In this document: positions 58,625 to 64,000 of the stretch, piece by piece
Layout: every line of letters begins with the position of its first letter
How positions within the stretch are numbered: the first letter of the stretch is position 1
Made by a program: the position numbers and the translations under genes
Assembly (NCBI GenBank): GCA_033765305.1
Contig: JANRID010000042.1
Location: 27,769-91,768, forward strand
From: RDXT01 sp033765305
GTDB lineage: Bacteria > Bacteroidota > Bacteroidia > J057
Length of the DNA: 64,000 bases
Direction: 5' to 3'
The notes under the pieces: generated by a model
Seen by the model: only the letters and a program-made list of their open reading frames with translations
Database searches by the model: none
What the model was told of the DNA's origin: nothing

Positions 58625-58925
58625 GGTATTGGTCCGTAGAGACGGCCTGCGGCCGTCTCCCAAGCCCGGTATTGATTCCATCCTCGCCTGCGGCCGTCTC
58701 CAGATCCCGGTATTGATCCCGCCTGTCCGGCATCACCCCACAAACCCCGGTATTGGTCCGTAGAGACGGCCTGCGGGCCGTCTCTGAAGCCCCGGTATTG
58801 ATTCCATCCTCGCCTGCGGCCGCCTCCAGATCCCGGTATTGATCCCGCCTGTCCGGCATCACCCCACAAACCCCGGTATTGGTCCGTAGAGACGGCCTGC
58901 GGGCCGTCTCTGAAGCTTTCACCTG
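58625..58925. repeat. 124-126-bp tandem repeat with perfect hairpins (two units plus part of a third)
   Basis: Units begin GGTATTGGTCCGTAGAGACG at 58625, 58749 and 58875. Units two and three contain the perfect hairpin AGAGACGGCC-TGCG-GGCCGTCTCT (58762-58785 and 58888-58911); unit one has a shorter version. Secondary motifs (CCGGTATTGATTCCATCC, TGCGGCCGCCTCCAG, TCCGGCATCACCCCACAAA) recur in each. The region between the DUF2214-like and the 58947 genes holds only this. An open frame through the repeats on the minus strand is not considered a gene. Confidence 0.85.
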
Positions 58926-58946
58926 CTGCCGTCTCCCAATCCCGCC

Positions 58947-59351
58947 TCAGGCAATCGGATTGAGCGTCACGGAAAAGACCGTGTACTGGTCGCGGTCGCG
59001 GCCGTGGTAGAATTTATCCAGCACCTCGTAGAGATCCCGCGCCCGGAAATACGACGTGTGAAACTCGCCGCTGCCTTTCTGCGCCCATTGCACCGTGTAG
59101 CTCTGCTCCTTGCGGAAGTTGAGCGTGAGGTATTCCAGCATCTGCTCCAGCGCCGCAATCTTCGTCGGCGCGTCCACAGTATGGAAGAGGAAGGACTGGT
59201 CGTGGCGGGGATTGATGGTGATCAGCTCGAAACGCACGCCGGTCTGATGCTGGAGGTAGTTGAACACCAGCTTGTCCATGGGGAGGTCGAGCTTGCGGCT
59301 GATATCTTTCTGAAGCCGGGCAATTTCGATGTTCGGATCTGCTGAATACAT
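58947..59351 (-). CDS. Conserved-looking protein of unknown function
   Basis: 134-aa soluble protein with no signal or membrane segment. It reads MYSADPNIEIARLQKDISRKLDLPMDKLVFNYLQHQTGVRFELITINPRHDQSFLFHTVDAPTKIAALEQMLEYLTLNFRKEQSYTVQWAQKGSGEFHTSYFRARDLYEVLDKFYHGRDRDQYTVFSVTLNPIA, an even mix of helices and strands with a balanced composition unlike a spurious frame. Its stop region is only about 20 bases from the hairpin repeat array, and it lies 42 bases downstream of the sialidase-like gene on the same strand. Family not recognised. Confidence 0.65.
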   Translation of the reverse strand: MYSADPNIEIARLQKDISRKLDLPMDKLVFNYLQHQTGVRFELITINPRHDQSFLFHTVDAPTKIAALEQMLEYLTLNFRKEQSYTVQWAQKGSGEFHTSYFRARDLYEVLDKFYHGRDRDQYTVFSVTLNPIA

Positions 59352-59393
59352 AACCTTCGGTGGATAAAGCGTCTGAATGCCGGGGGCAGGGCT

Positions 59394-60719
59394 TCAGGGA
59401 AGTTTGTCGAGGTCGGCCTGGCGGATGACGGCGGTCCAGATGCTGGTGCGGCCGCCGTCCATGCGGGTCCAGATGGGATGGATGCGCCCGCGGTAGGCAG
59501 CGATATTGGAGTAATCGCCGAAAAACTGGGCGCCATCGGGCTTGAAGGGCTTGTCGCTGATGCGCACATTCCGGAAGCTGGCCCCGCCGTCGGCGGACCA
59601 GGCGAGGCAGACATCCGTCTGCTCGTCGTCGTACGCGCGGCGGTCGTAATAGACGCAGTACAGGTAGCCGGTAGCCGGGTCCACGGTGAGCCAGGACAGA
59701 AACTGCTGCTTGCCGGGCGGATCGTCGTTGATGCGCAGGGGGGCAGACCAGGTCATGCCGCCGTCGGCGGATTTGCTCAGCCAGAGGTCGGTATCGTCTG
59801 CGCCGTTGCGCTGGTCGGCCCAATGGACATAGACTGTGCCGCGGTGCGGCCCTGTGCTGAGATCGCAGACCGTGACGGGCAGGCCGTTGCAGCGGAAGAT
59901 GCCGGGGATGTCGAAGGTCCAGCCGCCGGGCTGGCTGGATACGGTGCGGTCTTCGTCGAGCCAGGTTTTGCCGCCGTCGAGGGAGCGGTCGAAATAAATC
60001 TGCCCGTTGAGCGACCAGGCCACGTAGACCTCGCCGTTGGGGCCTACAGCCGGCACGGCGCCTTCGGCGGTGCTGTCGTTGTCGAGGCAGTCGCCGCTGA
60101 ACTGGTTGATCTGCACGGCCTTGCTCCATTTCTTGCCGCCGTTTTTGGACATGGAGAAGAGGATATTGCTGCGGTCGCCGGGCTCGCGGCTTTCATACAG
60201 GTCAAACTGCGTCCAGGTCGTATAGAGGCGGTTGCTGCGGGGATCGGCAGCCATCCATTCCTTGTCCTGATCCTTGGGGTGGTGCATGCCCATGTAGCCG
60301 CCATTGGTCCAGGTCTTGCCGCCGTCGCTGCTGCGCTGCGCCACGATGCGGTCCAGCAGGCGGTCGCCTTCCCAGCCGAGGCCGGAGGGATCGGCCAGGT
60401 GGAGGTAATAGACATTTCCCTGATAATCAGACACCAGGCAGGGGTCGCCGAAGACACCGTAGGTCGATTCAAGGCGGCTTTTGGTCCAGGTGCGCCCCCC
60501 GTCGTGGGAGTAGTACACCTTGTCCAGAATAGCCCCCGCCACGATGGTATCGGGATGGGCGATATTGATGGCGATGCTGGGCTCGCAGGGCGCGTAGCCG
60601 CCGGTGCCTGCATCGAGCTGGAGATTGGGAAAGCGGAGCGCTGGCTGCGCTGCCAGGGGCTGCGCCAGGATCAGCCCCATCAGGAGCCCGCGCAGGACAT
60701 ACAGAAGCCTCATCTGCAT
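59394..60719 (-). CDS. Exported sialidase/BNR-repeat family protein
   Basis: About 441-aa exported six-bladed propeller of the sialidase/neuraminidase superfamily. Signal peptide MRLLYVLRGLLMGLILAQPLAAQ. Six Asp-box (BNR) motifs are visible: YYSHDGGRTW, QRSSDGGKTW, SMSKNGGKKW, DRSLDGGKTW, SKSADGGMTW and AWSADGGASF. Typical sialidase FRIP and tyrosine/glutamate catalytic residues are not obvious, so sialidase activity is doubtful; BNR propellers often bind glycans or have other hydrolase roles. ATGs at 60713, 60719 and 60740 are all possible starts; 60719 is chosen for a normal signal peptide. It is divergent from yidD. Confidence 0.82.
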   Translation of the reverse strand: MQMRLLYVLRGLLMGLILAQPLAAQPALRFPNLQLDAGTGGYAPCEPSIAINIAHPDTIVAGAILDKVYYSHDGGRTWTKSRLESTYGVFGDPCLVSDYQGNVYYLHLADPSGLGWEGDRLLDRIVAQRSSDGGKTWTNGGYMGMHHPKDQDKEWMAADPRSNRLYTTWTQFDLYESREPGDRSNILFSMSKNGGKKWSKAVQINQFSGDCLDNDSTAEGAVPAVGPNGEVYVAWSLNGQIYFDRSLDGGKTWLDEDRTVSSQPGGWTFDIPGIFRCNGLPVTVCDLSTGPHRGTVYVHWADQRNGADDTDLWLSKSADGGMTWSAPLRINDDPPGKQQFLSWLTVDPATGYLYCVYYDRRAYDDEQTDVCLAWSADGGASFRNVRISDKPFKPDGAQFFGDYSNIAAYRGRIHPIWTRMDGGRTSIWTAVIRQADLDKLP

Positions 60720-60760
60720 CGGCAATTGGGTCACATGCATAACAGATAGGGCAAGGTAGC

Positions 60761-60768
60761 GATTTCCC
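60761..60768 (-). promoter_or_regulatory. -7 promoter element for the sialidase-like gene
   Basis: TACCTTGC on the minus strand, 20-41 bases before the candidate start codons at 60740 and 60719, in the region divergent from yidD. Confidence 0.4.
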
Positions 60769-60799
60769 GCCAGATTCGTATACCTGTACGGATCTTGTC

Positions 60800-60807
60800 T
60801 ATCTTTG
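60800..60807 (+). promoter_or_regulatory. -7 promoter element abutting the yidD start codon
   Basis: TATCTTTG is a full match to TAnnTTTG and ends four bases before the ATG at 60812, implying a leaderless or nearly leaderless transcript. Confidence 0.55.
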
Positions 60808-60811
60808 CGCA

Positions 60812-61063
60812 ATGAAACTGCTGCCTTCCGGCCCCTGGACCCTCAACCGCATTCTCAGCCTGCCGCTGCTGCTGCTGGTGCGGCTGTACCAGGTCTTCAT
60901 TTCCCCGTTTCAGATTCCGTCCTGCCGCTTCACGCCCTCCTGCTCGCACTATGCTGCCGAGGCGCTGCAGAAGCATGGCCCCATCCGGGGGCTGTGGCTG
61001 GCGGTACGGCGGGTGCTGCGCTGCCATCCCTGGGGCGGCAGCGGGTACGATCCGGTGCCCTGA
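60812..61063 (+). CDS. yidD: Membrane protein insertion efficiency factor YidD
   Basis: 83-aa YidD protein, a small membrane-associated factor that assists YidC-dependent insertion. The diagnostic core is LVRLYQVFISPFQIPSCRFTPSCSHYAAEALQKHGPIRGLWLAVRRVLRCHPWGGSGYDPVP, with conserved cysteines at about 38, 44 and 70 and the C-terminal HPWG-x-x-GYDPVP. The length is normal. In many genomes yidD is next to rnpA/yidC; here it stands apart, divergent from a sialidase-like gene. Confidence 0.95.
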   Translation: MKLLPSGPWTLNRILSLPLLLLVRLYQVFISPFQIPSCRFTPSCSHYAAEALQKHGPIRGLWLAVRRVLRCHPWGGSGYDPVP

Positions 61064-61100
61064 AGGCAGCGGCAGCAAGGGGGGCAAAAGAACTGTTGCA

Positions 61101-61352
61101 ATGATGCAAGACACCCTGCTCCGGCAAGCCATGATGGACTTGCTTGAAAATCCAAGCGGGCAGAACAGCTTCTGGCTGACTCGGGCCATGGAACTGCTGG
61201 CTGCATACCGGGATGCTGGGGGGACGCAGCAGGCAGCCATGCAGTTGCTGGAATCGCTTCGGCACATACAGGGCGAAGACTGGGAGAATCGGGTGTTGGA
61301 AGTATTGGACATTGCCTGCGGGTTTTGCAGACCGGAGCTTCGGGTTTGGTGA
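61101..61352 (+). CDS. Small helical protein of unknown function
   Basis: 83-aa predicted helical protein (MMQDTLLRQAMMDLLENPSGQNSFWLTRAMELLAAYRDAGGTQQAAMQLLESLRHIQGEDWENRVLEVLDIACGFCRPELRVW). Starts 37 bases after the yidD stop on the same strand, with an AACTGTTGCA sequence before the ATG. Composition and codon usage look like the neighbours, so a real gene is plausible, but no family was recognised. Everything from its stop to about 62400 is repeat or low-complexity sequence. Confidence 0.5.
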   Translation: MMQDTLLRQAMMDLLENPSGQNSFWLTRAMELLAAYRDAGGTQQAAMQLLESLRHIQGEDWENRVLEVLDIACGFCRPELRVW

Positions 61353-61497
61353 AATCCAGTCTTCCAGCTTGCTGCTGCGTAATACATGTACTTGCTGCTT
61401 GTATTTCAGCTGCAAGGGGCGCAATGGGTGCTTTCCAGTCTTGCGACTTGCGGGTATGGCCGGGGCTTCGGCTCCGCTCAGCCGCCGGCCTTTTGTC

Positions 61498-61790
61498 AAC
61501 CGCAAGAAGGCGCAAAGCGCGCCTGTTAGTCTTCCGACTTGATACTTGCTACTGTTTTCCAACCGCAAGGGGCGCAAGGAGGCGCAAAGTGCGCTTTTTA
61601 GTCTTGCGACTTGATACTTGCTGCTGTTTTCAAACCGCAAGGAACGCAAAGGGCCGCAAAGCGTGCTTTTTAGTCTTGCGACTTGATACTTGCTGCTGTT
61701 TTCAAACCGCAAGGAACGCAAAGGAACGCAAAGCGTGCTTTTTAGTCTTCCGACTTGATACTTGATACTTCCTACTCCCACAAGCCCCGG
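61498..61790. repeat. Imperfect tandem repeat, AACCGCAAGG units of 63-72 bp
   Basis: Four units start with AACCGCAAG at 61498, 61561, 61633 and 61705 (periods 63, 72, 72). Each continues with GGAACGCAAAGG-type clusters, CAAAGCGTGCTTTTTAGTC, and CGACTTGATACTTGCT. The last unit continues into CTTGATACTTCCTACTCCC and CAAGCCCCGGCGCAGCC, an extended copy of which lies at 63607. Parts of the T-rich CTTTTTAG could act as terminators but no clean stem was found. Confidence 0.85.
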
Positions 61791-61895
61791 CGCAGCCTGT
61801 CCACCCCCAACCCCCTCAAGGGGGCTCTTACTCAATACACACTACTCAATACCCCCCAGAGCCAGTCTTCCGGCTTGCTGCTTAATACTTCCTAC
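61791..61895. repeat. CCCAATACCC/ACTACTC microsatellite module
   Basis: Low-complexity stretch rich in ACTACTCAATACCC-like words, with a hairpin-like CCCCCTCAAGGGGG core and CCAGTCTTCCGGCTTGCTGC. It shares the words CACTACTCAATACCC, AAAGCCAGTCTTCCGACTTGCT with the 63.7-63.9 kb stretch. Nothing coding is seen. Confidence 0.6.
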
Positions 61896-61899
61896 CCCA

Positions 61900-62262
61900 A
61901 AGCACAATGCATTTACCTCCAAGCACAATGCATTTACCTCCAAGCACAATGCATTTACCTCAGAGGTAAAGGCATATTAGCTCCAGGGTAAATGCATTTA
62001 CCCCTGGAGGTAGGGGGGGGTACCTCAAAGGTAAATGCATTTACCCTCAGGGGTAGGGGGGGGGTACCCCGGAAGGTACATGCATTTAGCTCAAAGGGAA
62101 TATGATATCAGCTCAGAGGTAAATGCATTTACCTCCAGGGGTGGGTACCCCTACCTCAAAGCACAATGCATTGAGCTTTGAGGTAAATCGATTTACCTTT
62201 TAGGGTGGGTACCCCCACCTATATAGGTAGGGGGGGTACCTATAGGGGTACCCATTACGGGT
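61900..62262. repeat. Dense array of nested palindromes with ATGCAT/ATCGAT and GGTACC cores
   Basis: Three tandem 21-bp units (AAGCACAATGCATTTACCTC plus one base) at 61900-61962 are followed by palindromes: 61981-62009 (GGGTAAATGCATTTACCC within CTCCA...TGGAG), 62029-62046, 62074-62092 (decayed), 62116-62135 (GAGGTAAATGCATTTACCTC, perfect), 62158-62179 (AAAGC-x-CAATGCATTG-x-GCTTT) and 62181-62198 (AGGTAAATCGATTTACCT, perfect). Between them are GGTACC-centred dyads at 62019, 62061-62070 (GGGGTACCCC), 62144, 62208, 62235 and 62247, and ACCTATATAGGT at 62217-62228. Arm and core bases change in matched pairs so symmetry is kept. Function unknown; no gene is supported in it. Confidence 0.88.
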
Positions 62263-62488
62263 AGAAACAGACGATGTGGTCCTGTTTTGTCAGATGGCGA
62301 AAGCGGCAATCTGCGTCTTGAGGTCAAGTTTTTTGCAGAGAATGCAGCATACCTACAGGCGATACTTAACGTACTTAACTCACTATTTTTATTATCTTAT
62401 CCTGATGAGCGGAAATCGACGTGACAGCACCACCTCAACCACGCGGCATGGCGTCTTGGCTGTGCGCAGAGTCATTAACCCGAATAAC

Positions 62489-62908
62489 ATGTTTTTTCTT
62501 AAGCGTTTGCTGCTAAATTCCAGTATTTTTTTCTTCTTACGGTTTTTAAGTATTTTTTTGTGTATGGGCGTTCCCCCTGCAGGCTTTTGTTTTTGGTCTA
62601 GATATCCAGCTTTTGCAGGTCATATATTTTTGCTTTTATGGATTTGGGGCAAGGAGCACCTTGATTCCCGCATACTATTCCCTATTGGCTGGAGTGCTTT
62701 TGGTTTGATGCTGGCCACTATGTTGTACATGGCTTGGTTTGTGAATATATTTGTTGTTTTTCCAATTCTTTTCTGCATTTTCTTTTTCATCATTAGAGGC
62801 CGAAGATACAAAGCATCGAAGCAATTCGCGGTCATTGCAGGTGTTTTTGTGGTGTTTTTTGTGTTGAGGGAATTACGCATCTTGCCTTTTACGTACCTGT
62901 TTGGATAG
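62489..62908 (+). CDS. Small integral membrane protein, AT-rich orphan gene
   Basis: 139-aa hydrophobic protein with three or four membrane segments: MFFLKRLLLNSSIFFFLRFLSIFLCMGVPPAGFCFWSRYPAFAGHIFLLLWIWGKEHLDSRILFPIGWSAFGLMLATMLYMAWFVNIFVVFPILFCIFFFIIRGRRYKASKQFAVIAGVFVVFFVLRELRILPFTYLFG. The frame is open upstream to 62276; the ATG at 62405 would add 28 hydrophilic residues and follows an AT-rich TATTTTTATTATCTTAT stretch. Base composition is clearly more AT-rich than the rest of the window, with codons such as TTT and ATA frequent. No family recognised. It lies between repeat blocks. Confidence 0.55.
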   Translation: MFFLKRLLLNSSIFFFLRFLSIFLCMGVPPAGFCFWSRYPAFAGHIFLLLWIWGKEHLDSRILFPIGWSAFGLMLATMLYMAWFVNIFVVFPILFCIFFFIIRGRRYKASKQFAVIAGVFVVFFVLRELRILPFTYLFG

Positions 62909-62980
62909 TTTATGCAATGTGCTCCGGGTACTGAAATGCCTCCTGTGATGTTATTTTGATACCTACTAGTATGAATTCCA

Positions 62981-63478
62981 ATGAAAACAGTCCGTAGCAT
63001 TTTGGCAAGTATATTTTTGATACTCAGCTGGGTATTTAGCTCATGCAGTAGTATGATCTATATAGAAAATTTCGCATATAGACTCTGGAATAACAACAGG
63101 TGCTTTGATAATGATTCAGAGCGAGCTATTGCAGCACATATTCTGCATGAAAAATATACCCGCAAGCATGTTTTTTATTCCATAGACCCATGGGTTGTAT
63201 CTGAAAAAGGTTGTGCAGGTCTATACTATTTTGAAGGTGTTGTCTTTCATAAAGATGATGCAGTTCTCTTGTGTCCAAGGCGGATTACCCCGATTCTCAA
63301 GTTTAAAAATACGTATAAGATCTTTAGTAAAGATTCTGCGGAAAACAGGCAGGCGCTGCATGCGTTTTATACGCAGCATGGCCATCAGTTTGAAGATTCA
63401 GTATTGGCGTATATCACATATAGATTTATGCAAGGCACAACCTTCTATGATCGGCTGCTTATAGAAGAAGCAGACTAA
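62981..63478 (+). CDS. AT-rich lipoprotein of unknown function
   Basis: 165-aa predicted lipoprotein: signal MKTVRSILASIFLILSWVFSSCSS with lipobox VFSSC and lipidated Cys near residue 22. The mature part (IYIENFAYRLWNNNRCFDNDSERAIAAHILHEKYTRKHVFYSIDPWVVSEKGCAGLYYFEGVVFHKDDAVLLCPRRITPILKFKNTYKIFSKDSAENRQALHAFYTQHGHQFEDSVLAYITYRFMQGTTFYDRLLIEEAD) has three cysteines and mixed strands and helices, with no family recognised. The stretch is markedly AT-rich compared with the chromosome around it, as is the preceding membrane protein gene 72 bases upstream, so the pair looks transferred together. Whether they interact is unknown. Confidence 0.65.
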   Translation: MKTVRSILASIFLILSWVFSSCSSMIYIENFAYRLWNNNRCFDNDSERAIAAHILHEKYTRKHVFYSIDPWVVSEKGCAGLYYFEGVVFHKDDAVLLCPRRITPILKFKNTYKIFSKDSAENRQALHAFYTQHGHQFEDSVLAYITYRFMQGTTFYDRLLIEEAD

Positions 63479-63606
63479 AGCGCTGATTGGGGACAATGAA
63501 AAGCGCTGTATCTTGTACGTAGTTAAGAACTTAGCCGCCGATCTTGTTCTGCTGATGGCCCAGGTCCGGATCCGAAGCATCCAAAGACCTGAACCAGCGT
63601 TTTTTC

Positions 63607-63900
63607 AACCGCAAGGAACGCAAAGGGCCGCAAAGCGTGCTTTTTAGTCTTCCGACTTGATACTTGATACTTGCTACTCCCCAAGCCCCGGCGCAGCCCG
63701 TCCCACTACCCAATACCCACTACCCAATACCCCCAAAGCCAGTCTTGCGACTTGATACTTGATACTTCCTACTCCCACAAGCCCCAGCGCAGCCCGTCCC
63801 ACTACACAATACCCACTACTCAATACCCACTACTCAATACCCACTACGCAATACCCCCAAAGCCAGTCTTCCGACTTGCTACTACGCACTTCCTGCTTGC
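63607..63900. repeat. Direct-repeat partner of 61705 and downstream microsatellite modules
   Basis: AACCGCAAGGAACGCAAAGG at 63607 begins a segment of about 100 bases that closely matches the segment starting at 61705 (both with CAAAGCGTGC, TTTTTAGTCTTCCGACTTGA, TACTTGATACTT and CAAGCCCCGGCGCAGCC). It is followed by two rounds of CCCACTACCCAATACCC-type microsatellite, each with AAAGCCAGTCTT[GC]CGACTTG. The stretch from 63479 to 63606 shows nothing recognisable. Confidence 0.85.
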
Positions 63901-63972
63901 TACTCACCCCCCTTTTCAGTAGGATTGCATATCCGCCCGCGTGCCGGGTCCGGTCAGCATATCTGTGCGCCC

Positions 63973-64000
63973 ATGGAATCATTCGCATCCGAAGCCAACC
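63973..64000 (+). CDS. Possible start of a gene running off the window
   Basis: ATG at 63973 reads M-E-S-F-A-S-E-A-N to the window end, five bases after TATCTGTG (63960-63967), a near match to the -7 element. Too short to identify; a gene beginning here is a guess from promoter position. Confidence 0.25.

Noticed and set aside
58599..58922. 107-codon frame across the hairpin repeats with internally repeated peptide
   Set aside because: The peptide repeat simply mirrors the DNA repeat (period near a multiple of three). There is no promoter element or independent coding evidence, and the hairpins interrupt it.
61755..61991. Short frames that read the 21-bp units as 7-residue repeats
   Set aside because: Two frames are open at once because 21 is a multiple of three. 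The palindromic structure explains the conservation better than coding.

Overview
The window comes from a high-GC member of the Bacteroidota, most likely a Saprospirales-type marine or activated-sludge bacterium (the order is inference). Evidence for the phylum: a type IX secretion C-terminal sorting domain on a secreted glycosidase, the Bacteroidota-typical families DUF3276 and DUF5606, start codons without a Shine-Dalgarno sequence, and repeated Bacteroidota-style promoter -7 elements of the form TAnnTTTG, or close variants, upstream of many genes. No tRNA, rRNA, CRISPR array or transposase was seen.

Layout. 1-15.6 kb holds mostly housekeeping genes: a threonine dehydratase-like enzyme cut by the window edge, a lipid kinase-like protein, GNAT, 3-hydroxybutyryl-CoA dehydrogenase, a chromate transporter, RNase R with MnmD overlapping it, a sugar kinase/transporter pair, LpxH, release factor 1, a BioD-like/DRTGG ATPase and a DUF3276 protein. 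15.7-24 kb holds an acyl-CoA carboxyltransferase, FolC, a TetR regulator next to a beta-helix protein/diheme cytochrome pair, an RluA-type pseudouridine synthase and an SDR. 24-35 kb holds exported and helical proteins of unknown role, Lon, small envelope proteins, MarC overlapping a phosphatase-like gene, and a protein of unknown function built from three copies of one domain. 35-48 kb holds an OmpA-type protein, a two-gene TcmP/DUF5131 cassette, a membrane-spanning propeller regulator next to a secreted GH5 glycosidase, an MFS transporter, and an FAD monooxygenase/TetR divergon with a striking operator. 48-55 kb is an inorganic-carbon cluster: a SulP transporter plus DabA and DabB. 55-61 kb holds a GH78 rhamnosidase, a sialidase-like protein and YidD.

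From 61.35 kb to the end the character changes. Composite direct repeats flank a visibly AT-richer stretch with two orphan genes (a membrane protein and a lipoprotein), preceded by a dense array of nested palindromes built on ATGCAT/ATCGAT and GGTACC cores. Arm and core bases vary there in a way that preserves dyad symmetry. I do not recognise this array and consider it the most interesting unexplained structure here. Other repeat families are two arrays of about 100-bp units (101-bp and 99-bp periods), both between convergent genes, one of which supplies the stop codon of an MFS gene, and a 124-126-bp hairpin repeat.

How the genes work together: the GH5, GH78 and sialidase-like proteins, the propeller regulator and the MFS/PfkB pair suggest a polysaccharide-using heterotroph. 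The DAB/SulP cluster would supply bicarbonate to carboxylases. All functions are assigned from family signatures seen in the translated sequence; no database search was run.
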